Positions 5,948 through 12,839 of a stretch of 13,589 nucleotides of DNA are shown here, piece after piece. The notes under the pieces are model-generated. The model did not search any database. It was not told the origin of the DNA and worked only from the letters and a program-made list of their open reading frames with translations. The translations under genes and the position numbers were made by a program. Position 1 is the first letter of the stretch. The number at the start of each line of letters is the position of its first letter. Origin of the DNA: UBA2279 sp041595875 (GTDB lineage: Bacteria; Actinomycetota; Coriobacteriia; Anaerosomatales; Anaerosomataceae); NCBI GenBank assembly GCA_041595875.1, contig JBFHJN010000064.1, positions 1 to 13,589 of the forward strand, read 5' to 3'.

Positions 5948-6722
5948 TGGACTCCCGTTCGCAAGCTACATGGTCGAGCCCGATGCACACGCGGTGATCG
6001 CCGCCTCTATCCATGCAGGGCACGACATACGAGACGACCTCGTTTCCCGGCTGGCGCTGAGCGACGGTGACAGGCTGAGAGAAGAGGACCCGTATACAGC
6101 CGAGTGGACCGAGTGCGCCCCTGCACGCATCGTGGTGCACCGGTCGCGCTTCGAGGTGGACGTGAACCGCCCGCGCGAGAACGCCGTGTACCGTACGCCG
6201 GCGGATGCATGGGGCCTTGAGGTCTGGCGCGAGCCGCTCACCGATGTGCAGGTCCGCGACTCGCTGCAGGAGTACGACACGTTCTACGCCGTGGTGACGG
6301 GCATCCTGGACGCCTTTGTAGAGAGCCGCGGTGGTTTCGTGCTCGTCGACCTGCACTCGTATAACCATCGCCGGGGCGGGGCGGATGCGCCGCCTGATGA
6401 CCCTGCCGCGAATCCCGAAGTGAACCTGGGGACCGGCACGCTTGACCGCGTGCGCTGGGCGGGGATGGTCGATGTCTTCCAGGAGGGCTTCAAAGACGCG
6501 GGCTTCGATGTCCGGGAGAACGTGAAGTTCCGCGGTGGCAACTTCGCCAACTGGGTGCACTCGCGCTATCCCACGGGCTGCGTCCTTGCCGCCGAGTTCA
6601 AGAAGACGTGGATGGACGAGTGGACCGGCAGCTATGATCTCGACGCCCATGCGCGTATCGGTGAGACTCTGTGTGCCCTGGCGCCGCGTCTCTCGGCCGA
6701 GCTTGGAAAGGCGCTGACATGA
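5940..6722 (+). CDS. N-formylglutamate amidohydrolase family protein
   Basis: This 260-residue protein belongs to the N-formylglutamate amidohydrolase (HutG/FGase, Pfam FGase) family, zinc-type enzymes that cleave an acyl-amide bond. Visible motifs are SIHAGHDI (23-30, zinc-site histidines), a FEVDVNRPRENAVY block (71-84, substrate carboxylate binding in the family), VLVDLHSYNHR (134-144), RGGNFANW (198-205) and the C-terminal EFKKTWMDE (219-227). The ATG at 5940 overlaps the previous stop, and the TGA at 6720 overlaps the next gene's ATG at 6719 as ATGA, so all three are probably translationally coupled. The histidine-degradation genes that normally accompany hutG are absent. It is instead paired with a DUF1704 metallopeptidase and an ATP-grasp ligase, so the true substrate is probably another N-acyl amino acid or peptide. 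The family is clear; the substrate is not. Confidence 0.88.
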   Translation: MSSGLPFASYMVEPDAHAVIAASIHAGHDIRDDLVSRLALSDGDRLREEDPYTAEWTECAPARIVVHRSRFEVDVNRPRENAVYRTPADAWGLEVWREPLTDVQVRDSLQEYDTFYAVVTGILDAFVESRGGFVLVDLHSYNHRRGGADAPPDDPAANPEVNLGTGTLDRVRWAGMVDVFQEGFKDAGFDVRENVKFRGGNFANWVHSRYPTGCVLAAEFKKTWMDEWTGSYDLDAHARIGETLCALAPRLSAELGKALT

Positions 6723-8602
6723 TACGTCCGGCGGAGCTGACTCCCGAGCGGATCGCGGGGATGGTCGATCGACTCTCGCAAGACGTCGCCGTCCGCAGGG
6801 CTCTCCCGCAGTGGGGCCGCGTGCACGTGGATCGCCGGCTTCCCTTCGTCGTCGTCTACCGTCGCCCCGAGGACCGCTCCGACGCGGGCACCGAGCGCAT
6901 CGTCAGCGGCGTCGCAAGCTACGTGTTGGCTTCCGGCGATCCGGCTCGCCGAGAGGAGCTGCGCGAGCTGCTCCGTGCGATAGCCGGAGTCATGCGTGAA
7001 GCGTTCGGTGCGTTTCTGATCATCGAAGTGTGGACCGAGCCGGACGAGTCCCCTGACATGCCCCGCTATCGTGTGGTGCGCCGCGCTGGCGACGGTCTTG
7101 ACGATACCGCCGAGGAGGTCTTGGCCGCGCTTGGCGAGAGCCGCATCCTGGGAAACCGGCCGAAGACGAGTTCCACTCTTGAGCGCACGGTGTCGCCTGC
7201 GGGGATGCGCATGCTCTTTGGCAGCAGGGAGCTTACTGCCATGGGGGCTCACGTCATGGGCATCGCCGTGAACCCGGTGTGGCGAGCGCCGGAGGACGGC
7301 GAGGTCTATCCGCTGTTGTTGCGTCAGGTGGGGCGCCGGTTCACCACGGCGCTGGACCGCGGAGCGTACCGGTTCACGCTGGACCACACCTCGGCCACAC
7401 CCGATCACTATCACGTGCTGGGCCGCCGCGCTGTGCTCAAAGCGGTCTGGGAGCTGGATGCGGAGCTTGCCGCTATCGGCGAGAGCTTCGACCCCTTGCT
7501 GCTCATGACGCCGGTGAACGGTGAGCAGGCCTGGACGGAGTTCCGTCGTTCGCGGTTCCAAAAAGTCCCCAGGTTCTCATACCGGCCGCTTCCCGTGGAT
7601 CCCGCGCGGCTCAAGCACCGGCTGTGGAACGTGCGCACAGAACGCGTGGAAGACCCCACGCTGATGTATCTGTTCCGTGACACCCAGCGCCAGTTGGACC
7701 GGCAGCTCACGCTTCTCAACGACCGTGGCAGGCCCGAGTGCGTGCTGACAGGGTTGCAGATATACAGCGGCGTGGAGCCCGACTTGCTTGCGGTTGCCCG
7801 TCAGCTGTTGCGTGAACTCCCCGTCAGGCAGGGCGGCCGACGTGGCGTTCGGCTGAACGCCGAGGAGTTCGCATCACTGGCGCGTGCGGAGATACTAGGC
7901 TACCGGGAGGACACGCCTGGATTCGGCAGTATGCCGCAGGTGCGCGACGACATCTACGCGGGCCTGATGGTCTCGAGCGGGCAGTTCCTTATCGGCAGCG
8001 AAGCGTCGTTGCCCTCCACCAGGGCGGATGCGCTCATCCAGCACGAGATAGGGACACACGTCGTCACGCACCACAACGGGCGCGCCCAGCGCTTCCACCT
8101 CCTTGCGGTGGGGCTGCCGGGCTATGACGAACTCCAGGAGGGCCTGGCGGTGTTGGCCGAGTACCTCGTGGGCGGCCTGGATGCCGAGCGCATGCGCGTG
8201 CTCGCAGCGCGCGTGGTCGCGGTGCACTCGTTGGTGGAGGGCGCCGATTTCGTCGAGACGTTCCGGTTGCTCACCGGCCACGGGTTCACCCAGCGGACGG
8301 CTTTCACGATCACCACGCGCGTCTATCGCGGTGGGGGGCTCACCAAAGACGCGATGTACCTTCGCGGCCTGGTGGGAATACTGGACTATATAGCCGAGGG
8401 CAACGACTTCGAGCGATTGTTCCTCGGCAAGTACGGCGTCAAGCACATCCCGGTCGTCGATGAGTTGTTGTTGCGTCAGGTACTATCGTTACCAGACGTT
8501 GTTCCGCGATACTTGGAGCGCGCTGACGTGAAGGACCGTCTGGAAGGCCTCAGGCGTGGTGTGAGTGTTCTCGATCTCGTGAAAAGGAGTGCTGCGAAGT
8601 GA
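6719..8602 (+). CDS. DUF1704/MATCAP-type zinc metallopeptidase (QEGLA motif protein)
   Basis: The 627-residue protein carries HEIGTHVVTHHNG (442-454), an HExxxH zinc site, and LQEGLAVLAEYLVGG (472-486), the QEGLA motif of the DUF1704 family. A TRVYRGGG stretch follows at 533-540. Databases name bacterial members 'flavohemoglobin expression-modulating QEGLA motif protein'. The animal relative MATCAP is a tyrosine carboxypeptidase that trims the C-terminal tyrosine of tubulin. By family, a zinc carboxypeptidase-like activity is expected, with the QEGLA glutamate (E474) a likely third ligand or catalytic residue; this is inference. Residues 1-290 are less conserved and may recognise the substrate. 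No signal peptide or membrane helix is visible, so it is cytoplasmic. The start is set by the ATGA overlap with the upstream gene, which rules out a longer reading from 6671. The end overlaps the next gene as GTGA. Confidence 0.9.
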   Translation: MIRPAELTPERIAGMVDRLSQDVAVRRALPQWGRVHVDRRLPFVVVYRRPEDRSDAGTERIVSGVASYVLASGDPARREELRELLRAIAGVMREAFGAFLIIEVWTEPDESPDMPRYRVVRRAGDGLDDTAEEVLAALGESRILGNRPKTSSTLERTVSPAGMRMLFGSRELTAMGAHVMGIAVNPVWRAPEDGEVYPLLLRQVGRRFTTALDRGAYRFTLDHTSATPDHYHVLGRRAVLKAVWELDAELAAIGESFDPLLLMTPVNGEQAWTEFRRSRFQKVPRFSYRPLPVDPARLKHRLWNVRTERVEDPTLMYLFRDTQRQLDRQLTLLNDRGRPECVLTGLQIYSGVEPDLLAVARQLLRELPVRQGGRRGVRLNAEEFASLARAEILGYREDTPGFGSMPQVRDDIYAGLMVSSGQFLIGSEASLPSTRADALIQHEIGTHVVTHHNGRAQRFHLLAVGLPGYDELQEGLAVLAEYLVGGLDAERMRVLAARVVAVHSLVEGADFVETFRLLTGHGFTQRTAFTITTRVYRGGGLTKDAMYLRGLVGILDYIAEGNDFERLFLGKYGVKHIPVVDELLLRQVLSLPDVVPRYLERADVKDRLEGLRRGVSVLDLVKRSAAK

Positions 8603-9645
8603 GAATCGGCCTGATGGTCAACGATATCGCCACCGAGGAACCCGGATACTCTACAACGCGGATCGCGCTGTCTGCCATCAACCGGGGGCATGAGGCTTGG
8701 GTGATGTCTGCCGGTGACTTCGCATACGACCCTGATGAGAAGATCCGCGCCAGGGCACGGCATGCTCCCAATGAGAAGTACAAGTCAGGCTCGACGTACC
8801 TCGCGGGTCTGCGCGGTCCCAAGGCCAAGGTGAAGCGGATCACCATCGATGACCTCGACGTCTTGATGCTGCGCAGCAATCCCGCCGAGGAGGGCACCAA
8901 GCGCCCGTGGGCCCAGAGCGCTGGCATCGAGTTCGGCCGAATCGCCATGCGAAACGGCGTCATCGTGCTCAACGACCCCAATGGTCTGGCAAAGGCCATG
9001 AACAAGATGTATTTCCAGCTGTTCCCTGAAGAGGTGCGCCCCCGGACACTGATCACTCGCGATCGCGAGGAGATCAAGGAGTTCGTGAAAAACGAAGGCG
9101 GCCGCGCCGTCCTCAAGCCGCTCCAGGGTTCCGGCGGCCAGGGAGTGTTCATGGTGGATCACGCGTCGGCCAAGAATGTGAACCAGATGGTGGAGGCTCT
9201 CACTCGTGACGGCTATGTCATCTGCCAGGAGTATCTTGAGGCTGCCGAGGAGGGCGACACCCGGCTGTTCATGATGAACGGTCAGCCGCTCCGCTACAAA
9301 GGCCACTATGCGGCGTTTCGCCGGATCCGTCAGGGTGACGACATCCGGAGCAACGTTCACGCCGGAGGTGCCATAGCACAGGCGCAGATCAGCGAGACCC
9401 ACCTGCGCATCGCCGAGATGGTCCGCCCCAAGCTCGTGGCGGACGGGATGTTCCTCGTCGGTCTGGATATCGTGGGCGACAAGCTCATGGAGATCAACGT
9501 GTTCTCGCCCGGTGGGCTGGGAAGCGCGCAGAAGTTCGAGAAGGTCAACTTCGCGCATGCGGTTCTGGACTCGCTGGAGAGCAAGGTGGAGTACATGGCG
9601 TACTACCGCCGGCGCTTCTCGAACACGCAGCTGGCTACGTTGTAG
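8599..9645 (+). CDS. ATP-grasp ligase, glutathione synthetase-like
   Basis: The 348-residue protein has the layout of GshB-like ATP-grasp enzymes, which join a carboxylate to an amine through an acyl phosphate. An N-terminal domain starts MRIGLMVNDI and has VLMLRSNPAEE (88-98). ATP-grasp motifs include VLKPLQGSGGQGVF (171-184, ATP-binding lysine and glycine loop), CQEYL (209-213), EGDTRLFMMNG (218-228) and FLVGLDIVGDKLMEINVFSP (285-304), whose D290, E298 and N300 are metal ligands in the family. It starts with GTG 8599 overlapping the previous TGA, behind AAAGGAG. There is no glutamate-cysteine ligase gene here, so genuine glutathione synthesis is not supported; the partner genes favour another peptide or a protein end. 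The last 20 residues, with YYRRRF, are basic. The substrates are unknown. Confidence 0.88.
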   Translation: MRIGLMVNDIATEEPGYSTTRIALSAINRGHEAWVMSAGDFAYDPDEKIRARARHAPNEKYKSGSTYLAGLRGPKAKVKRITIDDLDVLMLRSNPAEEGTKRPWAQSAGIEFGRIAMRNGVIVLNDPNGLAKAMNKMYFQLFPEEVRPRTLITRDREEIKEFVKNEGGRAVLKPLQGSGGQGVFMVDHASAKNVNQMVEALTRDGYVICQEYLEAAEEGDTRLFMMNGQPLRYKGHYAAFRRIRQGDDIRSNVHAGGAIAQAQISETHLRIAEMVRPKLVADGMFLVGLDIVGDKLMEINVFSPGGLGSAQKFEKVNFAHAVLDSLESKVEYMAYYRRRFSNTQLATL

Positions 9646-9650
9646 TCGCG

Positions 9651-9674
9651 CCGGAGGGGCGACAAGCCCGCCGG
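9651..9674 (+). terminator. Hairpin after the four-gene operon, possible terminator
   Basis: Five bases after the ATP-grasp stop, CCGG (9651-9654) pairs with CCGG (9671-9674) and GGGC (9657-9660) pairs with GCCC (9666-9669), with a 5-base loop and a small internal bulge. The stem is GC-rich, but only a short ATTCAT follows rather than a T-run. Termination here is plausible but not certain. Confidence 0.4.
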
Positions 9675-9696
9675 ATTCATCTGGGAGGCGTGTAGC

Positions 9697-10062
9697 ATGG
9701 GTGTCCGCGGTATCGTGGCCCGACTCGTAGCGCTCGTCTTGGGCGCGATAGTCGGCTTCTTCGGGTCGCTGAATGCGGTGTTCTCTGACGGTGGCTCCAC
9801 AGAGCGGGTGAGCGCCATCCTTCTGACAGCGCTTGTCGTCGGTCTCGTCTCGGCGCTTGTCGGCATCATCGACCGGGGGACGGGATGGCGGGTAGCCTTA
9901 TGGGTGTGGATGCCCGGCGTCGCGATGCTGGTCGCTTACGTGGCCCTGGGTGAGTACTCCGTGTGGTTGTGGGCGGTCTTCGTTGCTGCGGTCACTTTTG
10001 GTGCCGCGCTCGTCGGGGTGCTCCTGGGTGGGCTCAGTGGAGGGCGGACTCGCGTTCGCTGA
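9697..10062 (+). CDS. Small four-helix membrane protein, unknown function
   Basis: The 121-residue protein is almost entirely hydrophobic, with four predicted membrane helices near residues 7-28, 39-60, 66-84 and 88-113, and a short basic C-terminus (GGRTRVR). I do not recognise a family; glycine-rich stretches such as LVLGAIVGFFGS suggest tight helix packing. A GGGAGG ribosome binding site at 9683-9688 is well spaced from the ATG. It follows the hairpin after the ATP-grasp gene and precedes nhaA by 89 bp on the same strand. It could be a separate unit or the tail of the upstream operon. No catalytic or metal-binding pattern is visible. Confidence 0.75.
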   Translation: MGVRGIVARLVALVLGAIVGFFGSLNAVFSDGGSTERVSAILLTALVVGLVSALVGIIDRGTGWRVALWVWMPGVAMLVAYVALGEYSVWLWAVFVAAVTFGAALVGVLLGGLSGGRTRVR

Positions 10063-10065
10063 GTC

Positions 10066-10100
10066 GAAACAGGCTGGAAACCCGGGATAGGGTATCCTGG
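10066..10100 (+). promoter_or_regulatory. Upstream region of nhaA: 11-bp-spaced GAAAC repeat, inverted repeat and -10
   Basis: Two GAAAC boxes lie at 10066-10070 and 10077-10081, separated by 6 bp, the same spacing as the boxes upstream of glnA. Next comes an imperfect inverted repeat with 7 of 8 arm positions matching (10082-10089 and 10093-10100; core GGATA-GGG-TATCC). TATCCT at 10093-10098 is a plausible -10. The GAAAC pair covers the expected -35 position, where no -35 consensus is seen, as expected for an activator-dependent promoter. The functional reading is inference. Confidence 0.4.
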
Positions 10101-10138
10101 TGCACCGCGTACCTGCTCGCGACGCACCGTGACCTTAC

Positions 10139-10145
10139 AAAGGAG
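10139..10145 (+). promoter_or_regulatory. Ribosome binding site fixing the nhaA start
   Basis: AAAGGAG lies 6 bases before GTG 10152. The frame stays open back to 9963 inside the preceding gene, but the added residues are not NhaA-like and have no ribosome binding site. GTG 10152 is the start. Confidence 0.85.
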
Positions 10146-10151
10146 CTGAAC

Positions 10152-11555
10152 GTGACTTCCAACATCGGAAAAGCCGGCCGCACACTGCGCGAGTTCCATG
10201 CCAAAGTGCGAGAGGGCTTCGCCGAGTTCCTGCACCTTGAGGTGGCAGGGTCTCTCGTCTTGCTGTTTGCCACCATCACCGCTCTCGTGCTTGCCAATTC
10301 AGGCTGGCAGGAGGCTTTCACGGAGTTCTGGCATACGGAGCTTGGAATCATCTTCGGCTCCTTCGAGTTCCAGCAGTCCACCCTGCATTGGATCGATGAC
10401 GGTCTGATGGCCCTGTTCTTCTTCGTGGTAGGGCTGGAGATCAAGCGCGAGATACTGGTAGGGGAGCTCTCTACTTTGCGCAAGGCCGCGCTTCCTATCC
10501 TGGCTGCGGTAGGCGGCATGGTGGGTCCGGCACTCATCTATGCGCTCATCAACCACGGCGGTGAAGGAGCCGGTGGCTGGGGCATCCCCATGGCAACAGA
10601 CATCGCATTCGCCCTCGGAGTGCTCGCACTCCTGGGCAGCCGTATACCCACGAGCCTCAAAGTGTTCCTCTCGGCACTCGCTATCGCCGACGACATCGGC
10701 GCTATCCTTGTGATCGCGATCTTCTATACCTCCCAGATCTTGTGGGGATGGCTGTTCGTCGGGCTTGCGCTTCTCCTGGTGATGGTGCTTTTCAACGTCT
10801 TGCGTATCGAGGCGCCGCTGCCCTACGCGATCGGCGCCGTGATCATCTGGTTCTGCTTCCTCAACTCGGGAGTCCATGCCACCATCGCCGGGGTCCTGGT
10901 CGCTTTGACGATCCCCGCAAGCTCACGGATGCAGCCATTGGCGTTCGTGGACTGGGCCAGGGGCAAGATCGAGGAGATCGCCGAGAAGGACGTCCCGGGC
11001 GAGCACGTGTTGCAGACGCCCGACCAGCAGCATTGCGCCCAGGAGATCCAGGCACAGGCGCGCTGGATACAGGCTCCGCTGCAGCGTATGGAGCATGCGC
11101 TGCTGCCGCTCACCACGTTCGTGATCTTGCCGCTGTTCGCCCTGGCCAACGCCGGGGTGGTGCTTGTGGGGCTGGATGTCGCTGAGCTCATCTTGGAGCC
11201 GGTCTCGCTCGGCATCTTCTTCGGCCTGGTGCTTGGCAAGCAGCTGGGCATCACAGGTGCCGCATGGCTGGCGGTCAAGTTCAAGCTCGCCGAGCTGCCC
11301 AAAGGCATCACCTGGCGCCATATCTACGGCGCCGGTTGGTTGGGCGGTATCGGCTTCACGATGTCGCTGTTCATCAGCGGACTCGCGTTTCGTGCGGGCG
11401 TTTTGCAGTCCGAGGCGAAGCTGGCCATCCTCATCACGTCGGTAGTCGCGGGCATCGGCGGGTACCTGATACTGCGTGGTGCACCGCCGGCGCACGAGTC
11501 GCTGCTGGATGACGACCTCACCGGTGAGCTCGACTCCTCGGAAGTCGCTGCCTGA
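10152..11555 (+). CDS. nhaA: Na+/H+ antiporter NhaA
   Basis: NhaA exports one Na+ (or Li+) in exchange for two H+, protecting against salt and alkali. The 467-residue protein shows DDGLMALFFFVVGLEIKRE (82-100), GIPMATDIAFALGVLALLG (144-162) with D150 (E. coli D133), SALAIADDIGAI (174-185) with the ion-binding pair D180/D181 (E. coli D163/D164), and LGKQLG (361-366) with K363 (E. coli K300). All key charged residues are present. About eleven to twelve membrane helices are predicted. It is longer than E. coli NhaA (388 residues), owing to an N-terminal extension, a charged cytoplasmic stretch at about 268-315 and an acidic C-terminal tail (LLDDDLTGELDSSE). GTG 10152 is the start. The hydrophilic additions could take part in pH sensing, which is inference. 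It is probably transcribed from its own promoter. Confidence 0.96.
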   Translation: MTSNIGKAGRTLREFHAKVREGFAEFLHLEVAGSLVLLFATITALVLANSGWQEAFTEFWHTELGIIFGSFEFQQSTLHWIDDGLMALFFFVVGLEIKREILVGELSTLRKAALPILAAVGGMVGPALIYALINHGGEGAGGWGIPMATDIAFALGVLALLGSRIPTSLKVFLSALAIADDIGAILVIAIFYTSQILWGWLFVGLALLLVMVLFNVLRIEAPLPYAIGAVIIWFCFLNSGVHATIAGVLVALTIPASSRMQPLAFVDWARGKIEEIAEKDVPGEHVLQTPDQQHCAQEIQAQARWIQAPLQRMEHALLPLTTFVILPLFALANAGVVLVGLDVAELILEPVSLGIFFGLVLGKQLGITGAAWLAVKFKLAELPKGITWRHIYGAGWLGGIGFTMSLFISGLAFRAGVLQSEAKLAILITSVVAGIGGYLILRGAPPAHESLLDDDLTGELDSSEVAA

Positions 11556-11577
11556 TACCGGCCCGGCAACGAGAGCG

Positions 11578-11605
11578 GCGGCGATTCACATTGGCTCATC
11601 GCCGC
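11578..11605 (+). terminator. Hairpin between nhaA and the phosphoglycerate mutase gene
   Basis: GCGGCGAT (11578-11585) is perfectly complementary to ATCGCCGC (11598-11605), with a 12-base loop. It lies 22 bases after the nhaA stop. No T-run follows, and the next promoter-like bases begin within the loop, so it is a possible nhaA terminator of uncertain strength. Confidence 0.4.
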
Positions 11606-11626
11606 ACTTCATCGTACCCTGGGTAC
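11591..11626 (+). promoter_or_regulatory. Candidate promoter and palindromic operator for the phosphoglycerate mutase gene
   Basis: TTGGCT (11591-11596) and TACCCT (11615-11620), 18 bp apart, form a weak sigma-70-like pair. The -10 lies inside a perfect inverted repeat, GTACCC-T-GGGTAC (11614-11626), a likely protein-binding palindrome. The GTG start follows 24 bases after the palindrome, preceded by a GAGGGGG ribosome binding site. Confidence 0.35.
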
Positions 11627-11650
11627 AGTCTTTGATACCGAGGGGGCAAT

Positions 11651-12838
11651 GTGAAGCATCTCGTTCTCATACTCGACGGCGCGGCCGGCTGGCCTATCGA
11701 TGAGCTCGGGGGCCATACCAGCCTTCAGGCAGCCTCCACGCCTAACCTGGACGCCCTGGCCGCACGCGGCACCGTGGGCCTTGCCCAGACGGTGCCGGAC
11801 GGCGTTGAGCCTTCCTCGGCAGCCGCATGCACGTCTATCCTGGGCTACGATCCGGTGGCCAACCACGTGGGACGCGGCGCCATTGAGGCGGCCAGCCTCG
11901 GTGTCACGCTGGCGCCTGACGAGATCGCCATGCGGATCAACCTGGTGTCGGTCCGGGATGGGAACATGGCCTCGTACTCATGCGGTCACATCACCACTGC
12001 TGAGTCCCGCTCGATCATCGCGGATCTTGCGATGGAGCTCTCGGATGATACGTTCACGTTCCATCCCGGCGTGGCGTATCGGCATATCCTTGTGGTGAAG
12101 GGCCATCCCGAGCTCATGGCGCTGGCATATACGCCGCCTCACGACATCTCCGACAAGTCCATAGACGGACAGGTGCCGCGGGGCGAGGGCGCGGAGCTGC
12201 TGCTCGATCTGATGGCGCGTGCCCGGGGAGTACTCGCCGCAAGTCCGGCGAACCGGTCCAGGGCCGCCCGGGGCGAGGTAGAGGCCACTGACATCTGGCC
12301 GTTCTGGCCCGGCGAGGCACCCGGCGACCTGCGTCCCTTCTCGGCGCTACGCGGCAGGAGCGCCGCCATGACATCGGGAGTGGACCTGCTCAACGGCCTT
12401 GCCGTGCTGTTCGGCTTCGATCGGCTCGAGATAGACGGCGTGAGCGACGGACCGGACAACGACTATGTGGCGCAGATCGAAGGCGGCCTCGCGGCGCTTG
12501 ATGACCACGACGTGGTGATCGTGCATGTGGAGTCGCCCGATGAAGAGGGTCACGCGGGTGATATGCGCGGGAAGATCGCCGCGATAGAGGCCATCGACAA
12601 GCTGATGGTGTCTCGCATCCTGGAGTACCCGGGCGAGCTCCGGGTCCTATGCATGCCGGATCACCCCACGCCGATAGAGCTCAAGACGCACGTGGGCGAG
12701 CCGGTGCCGTTCGTGCTGGCGGGACCGGGCGTTGCACATAACGGCGCCGGGTCTTACAGCGAAGTCTCGGCTGCCGGGACCGGGTTGCTGGTCGACCCGG
12801 GTCACGGAGTGATGGATCTGCTGTTGGGTTCTGGCTGA
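11651..12838 (+). CDS. apgM: Archaeal-type cofactor-independent phosphoglycerate mutase family protein
   Basis: The 395-residue protein belongs to the alkaline-phosphatase-fold aPGAM family, which interconverts 3- and 2-phosphoglycerate. Seen are LILDGAAGWP (6-15, metal ligand D9), SILGYDP (62-68), GRGAIEAASLGV (74-85), HVESPDEEGHAGD (292-304, metal ligands), MPDHPTP (335-341) and THVGEPVPFVLAGPG (346-360). Start GTG 11651 has a GAGGGGG ribosome binding site. The loop holding the serine nucleophile differs from the usual PGSDVANLS: here it reads EPSSAAACTS (53-62), keeping a serine at the nucleophile position (S56) but with alanine for the following aspartate and cysteine for asparagine. A related subfamily has been proposed as homoserine kinase because it neighbours threonine genes; thrC lies 6 kb away here, too far to decide. 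The next gene starts one base after this stop. The family is certain; the exact substrate is less so. Confidence 0.85.
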   Translation: MKHLVLILDGAAGWPIDELGGHTSLQAASTPNLDALAARGTVGLAQTVPDGVEPSSAAACTSILGYDPVANHVGRGAIEAASLGVTLAPDEIAMRINLVSVRDGNMASYSCGHITTAESRSIIADLAMELSDDTFTFHPGVAYRHILVVKGHPELMALAYTPPHDISDKSIDGQVPRGEGAELLLDLMARARGVLAASPANRSRAARGEVEATDIWPFWPGEAPGDLRPFSALRGRSAAMTSGVDLLNGLAVLFGFDRLEIDGVSDGPDNDYVAQIEGGLAALDDHDVVIVHVESPDEEGHAGDMRGKIAAIEAIDKLMVSRILEYPGELRVLCMPDHPTPIELKTHVGEPVPFVLAGPGVAHNGAGSYSEVSAAGTGLLVDPGHGVMDLLLGSG

Positions 12839-12839
12839 C

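Noticed and set aside
6632..7561. Minus-strand open frame of 309 codons across the FGase/DUF1704 junction.
   Set aside because: It is antisense to two clearly identified genes and shows histidine/arginine-rich, low-complexity composition typical of shadow frames.
8599..9645. Annotation of the ATP-grasp gene as true glutathione synthetase (gshB).
   Set aside because: No gamma-glutamylcysteine ligase gene is nearby, the host group is not a typical glutathione producer, and the operon partners point to another substrate.
9963..10151. 63-codon N-terminal extension of nhaA.
   Set aside because: It overlaps the preceding membrane-protein gene in another frame and reads as non-NhaA sequence; GTG 10152 has a clear AAAGGAG site.
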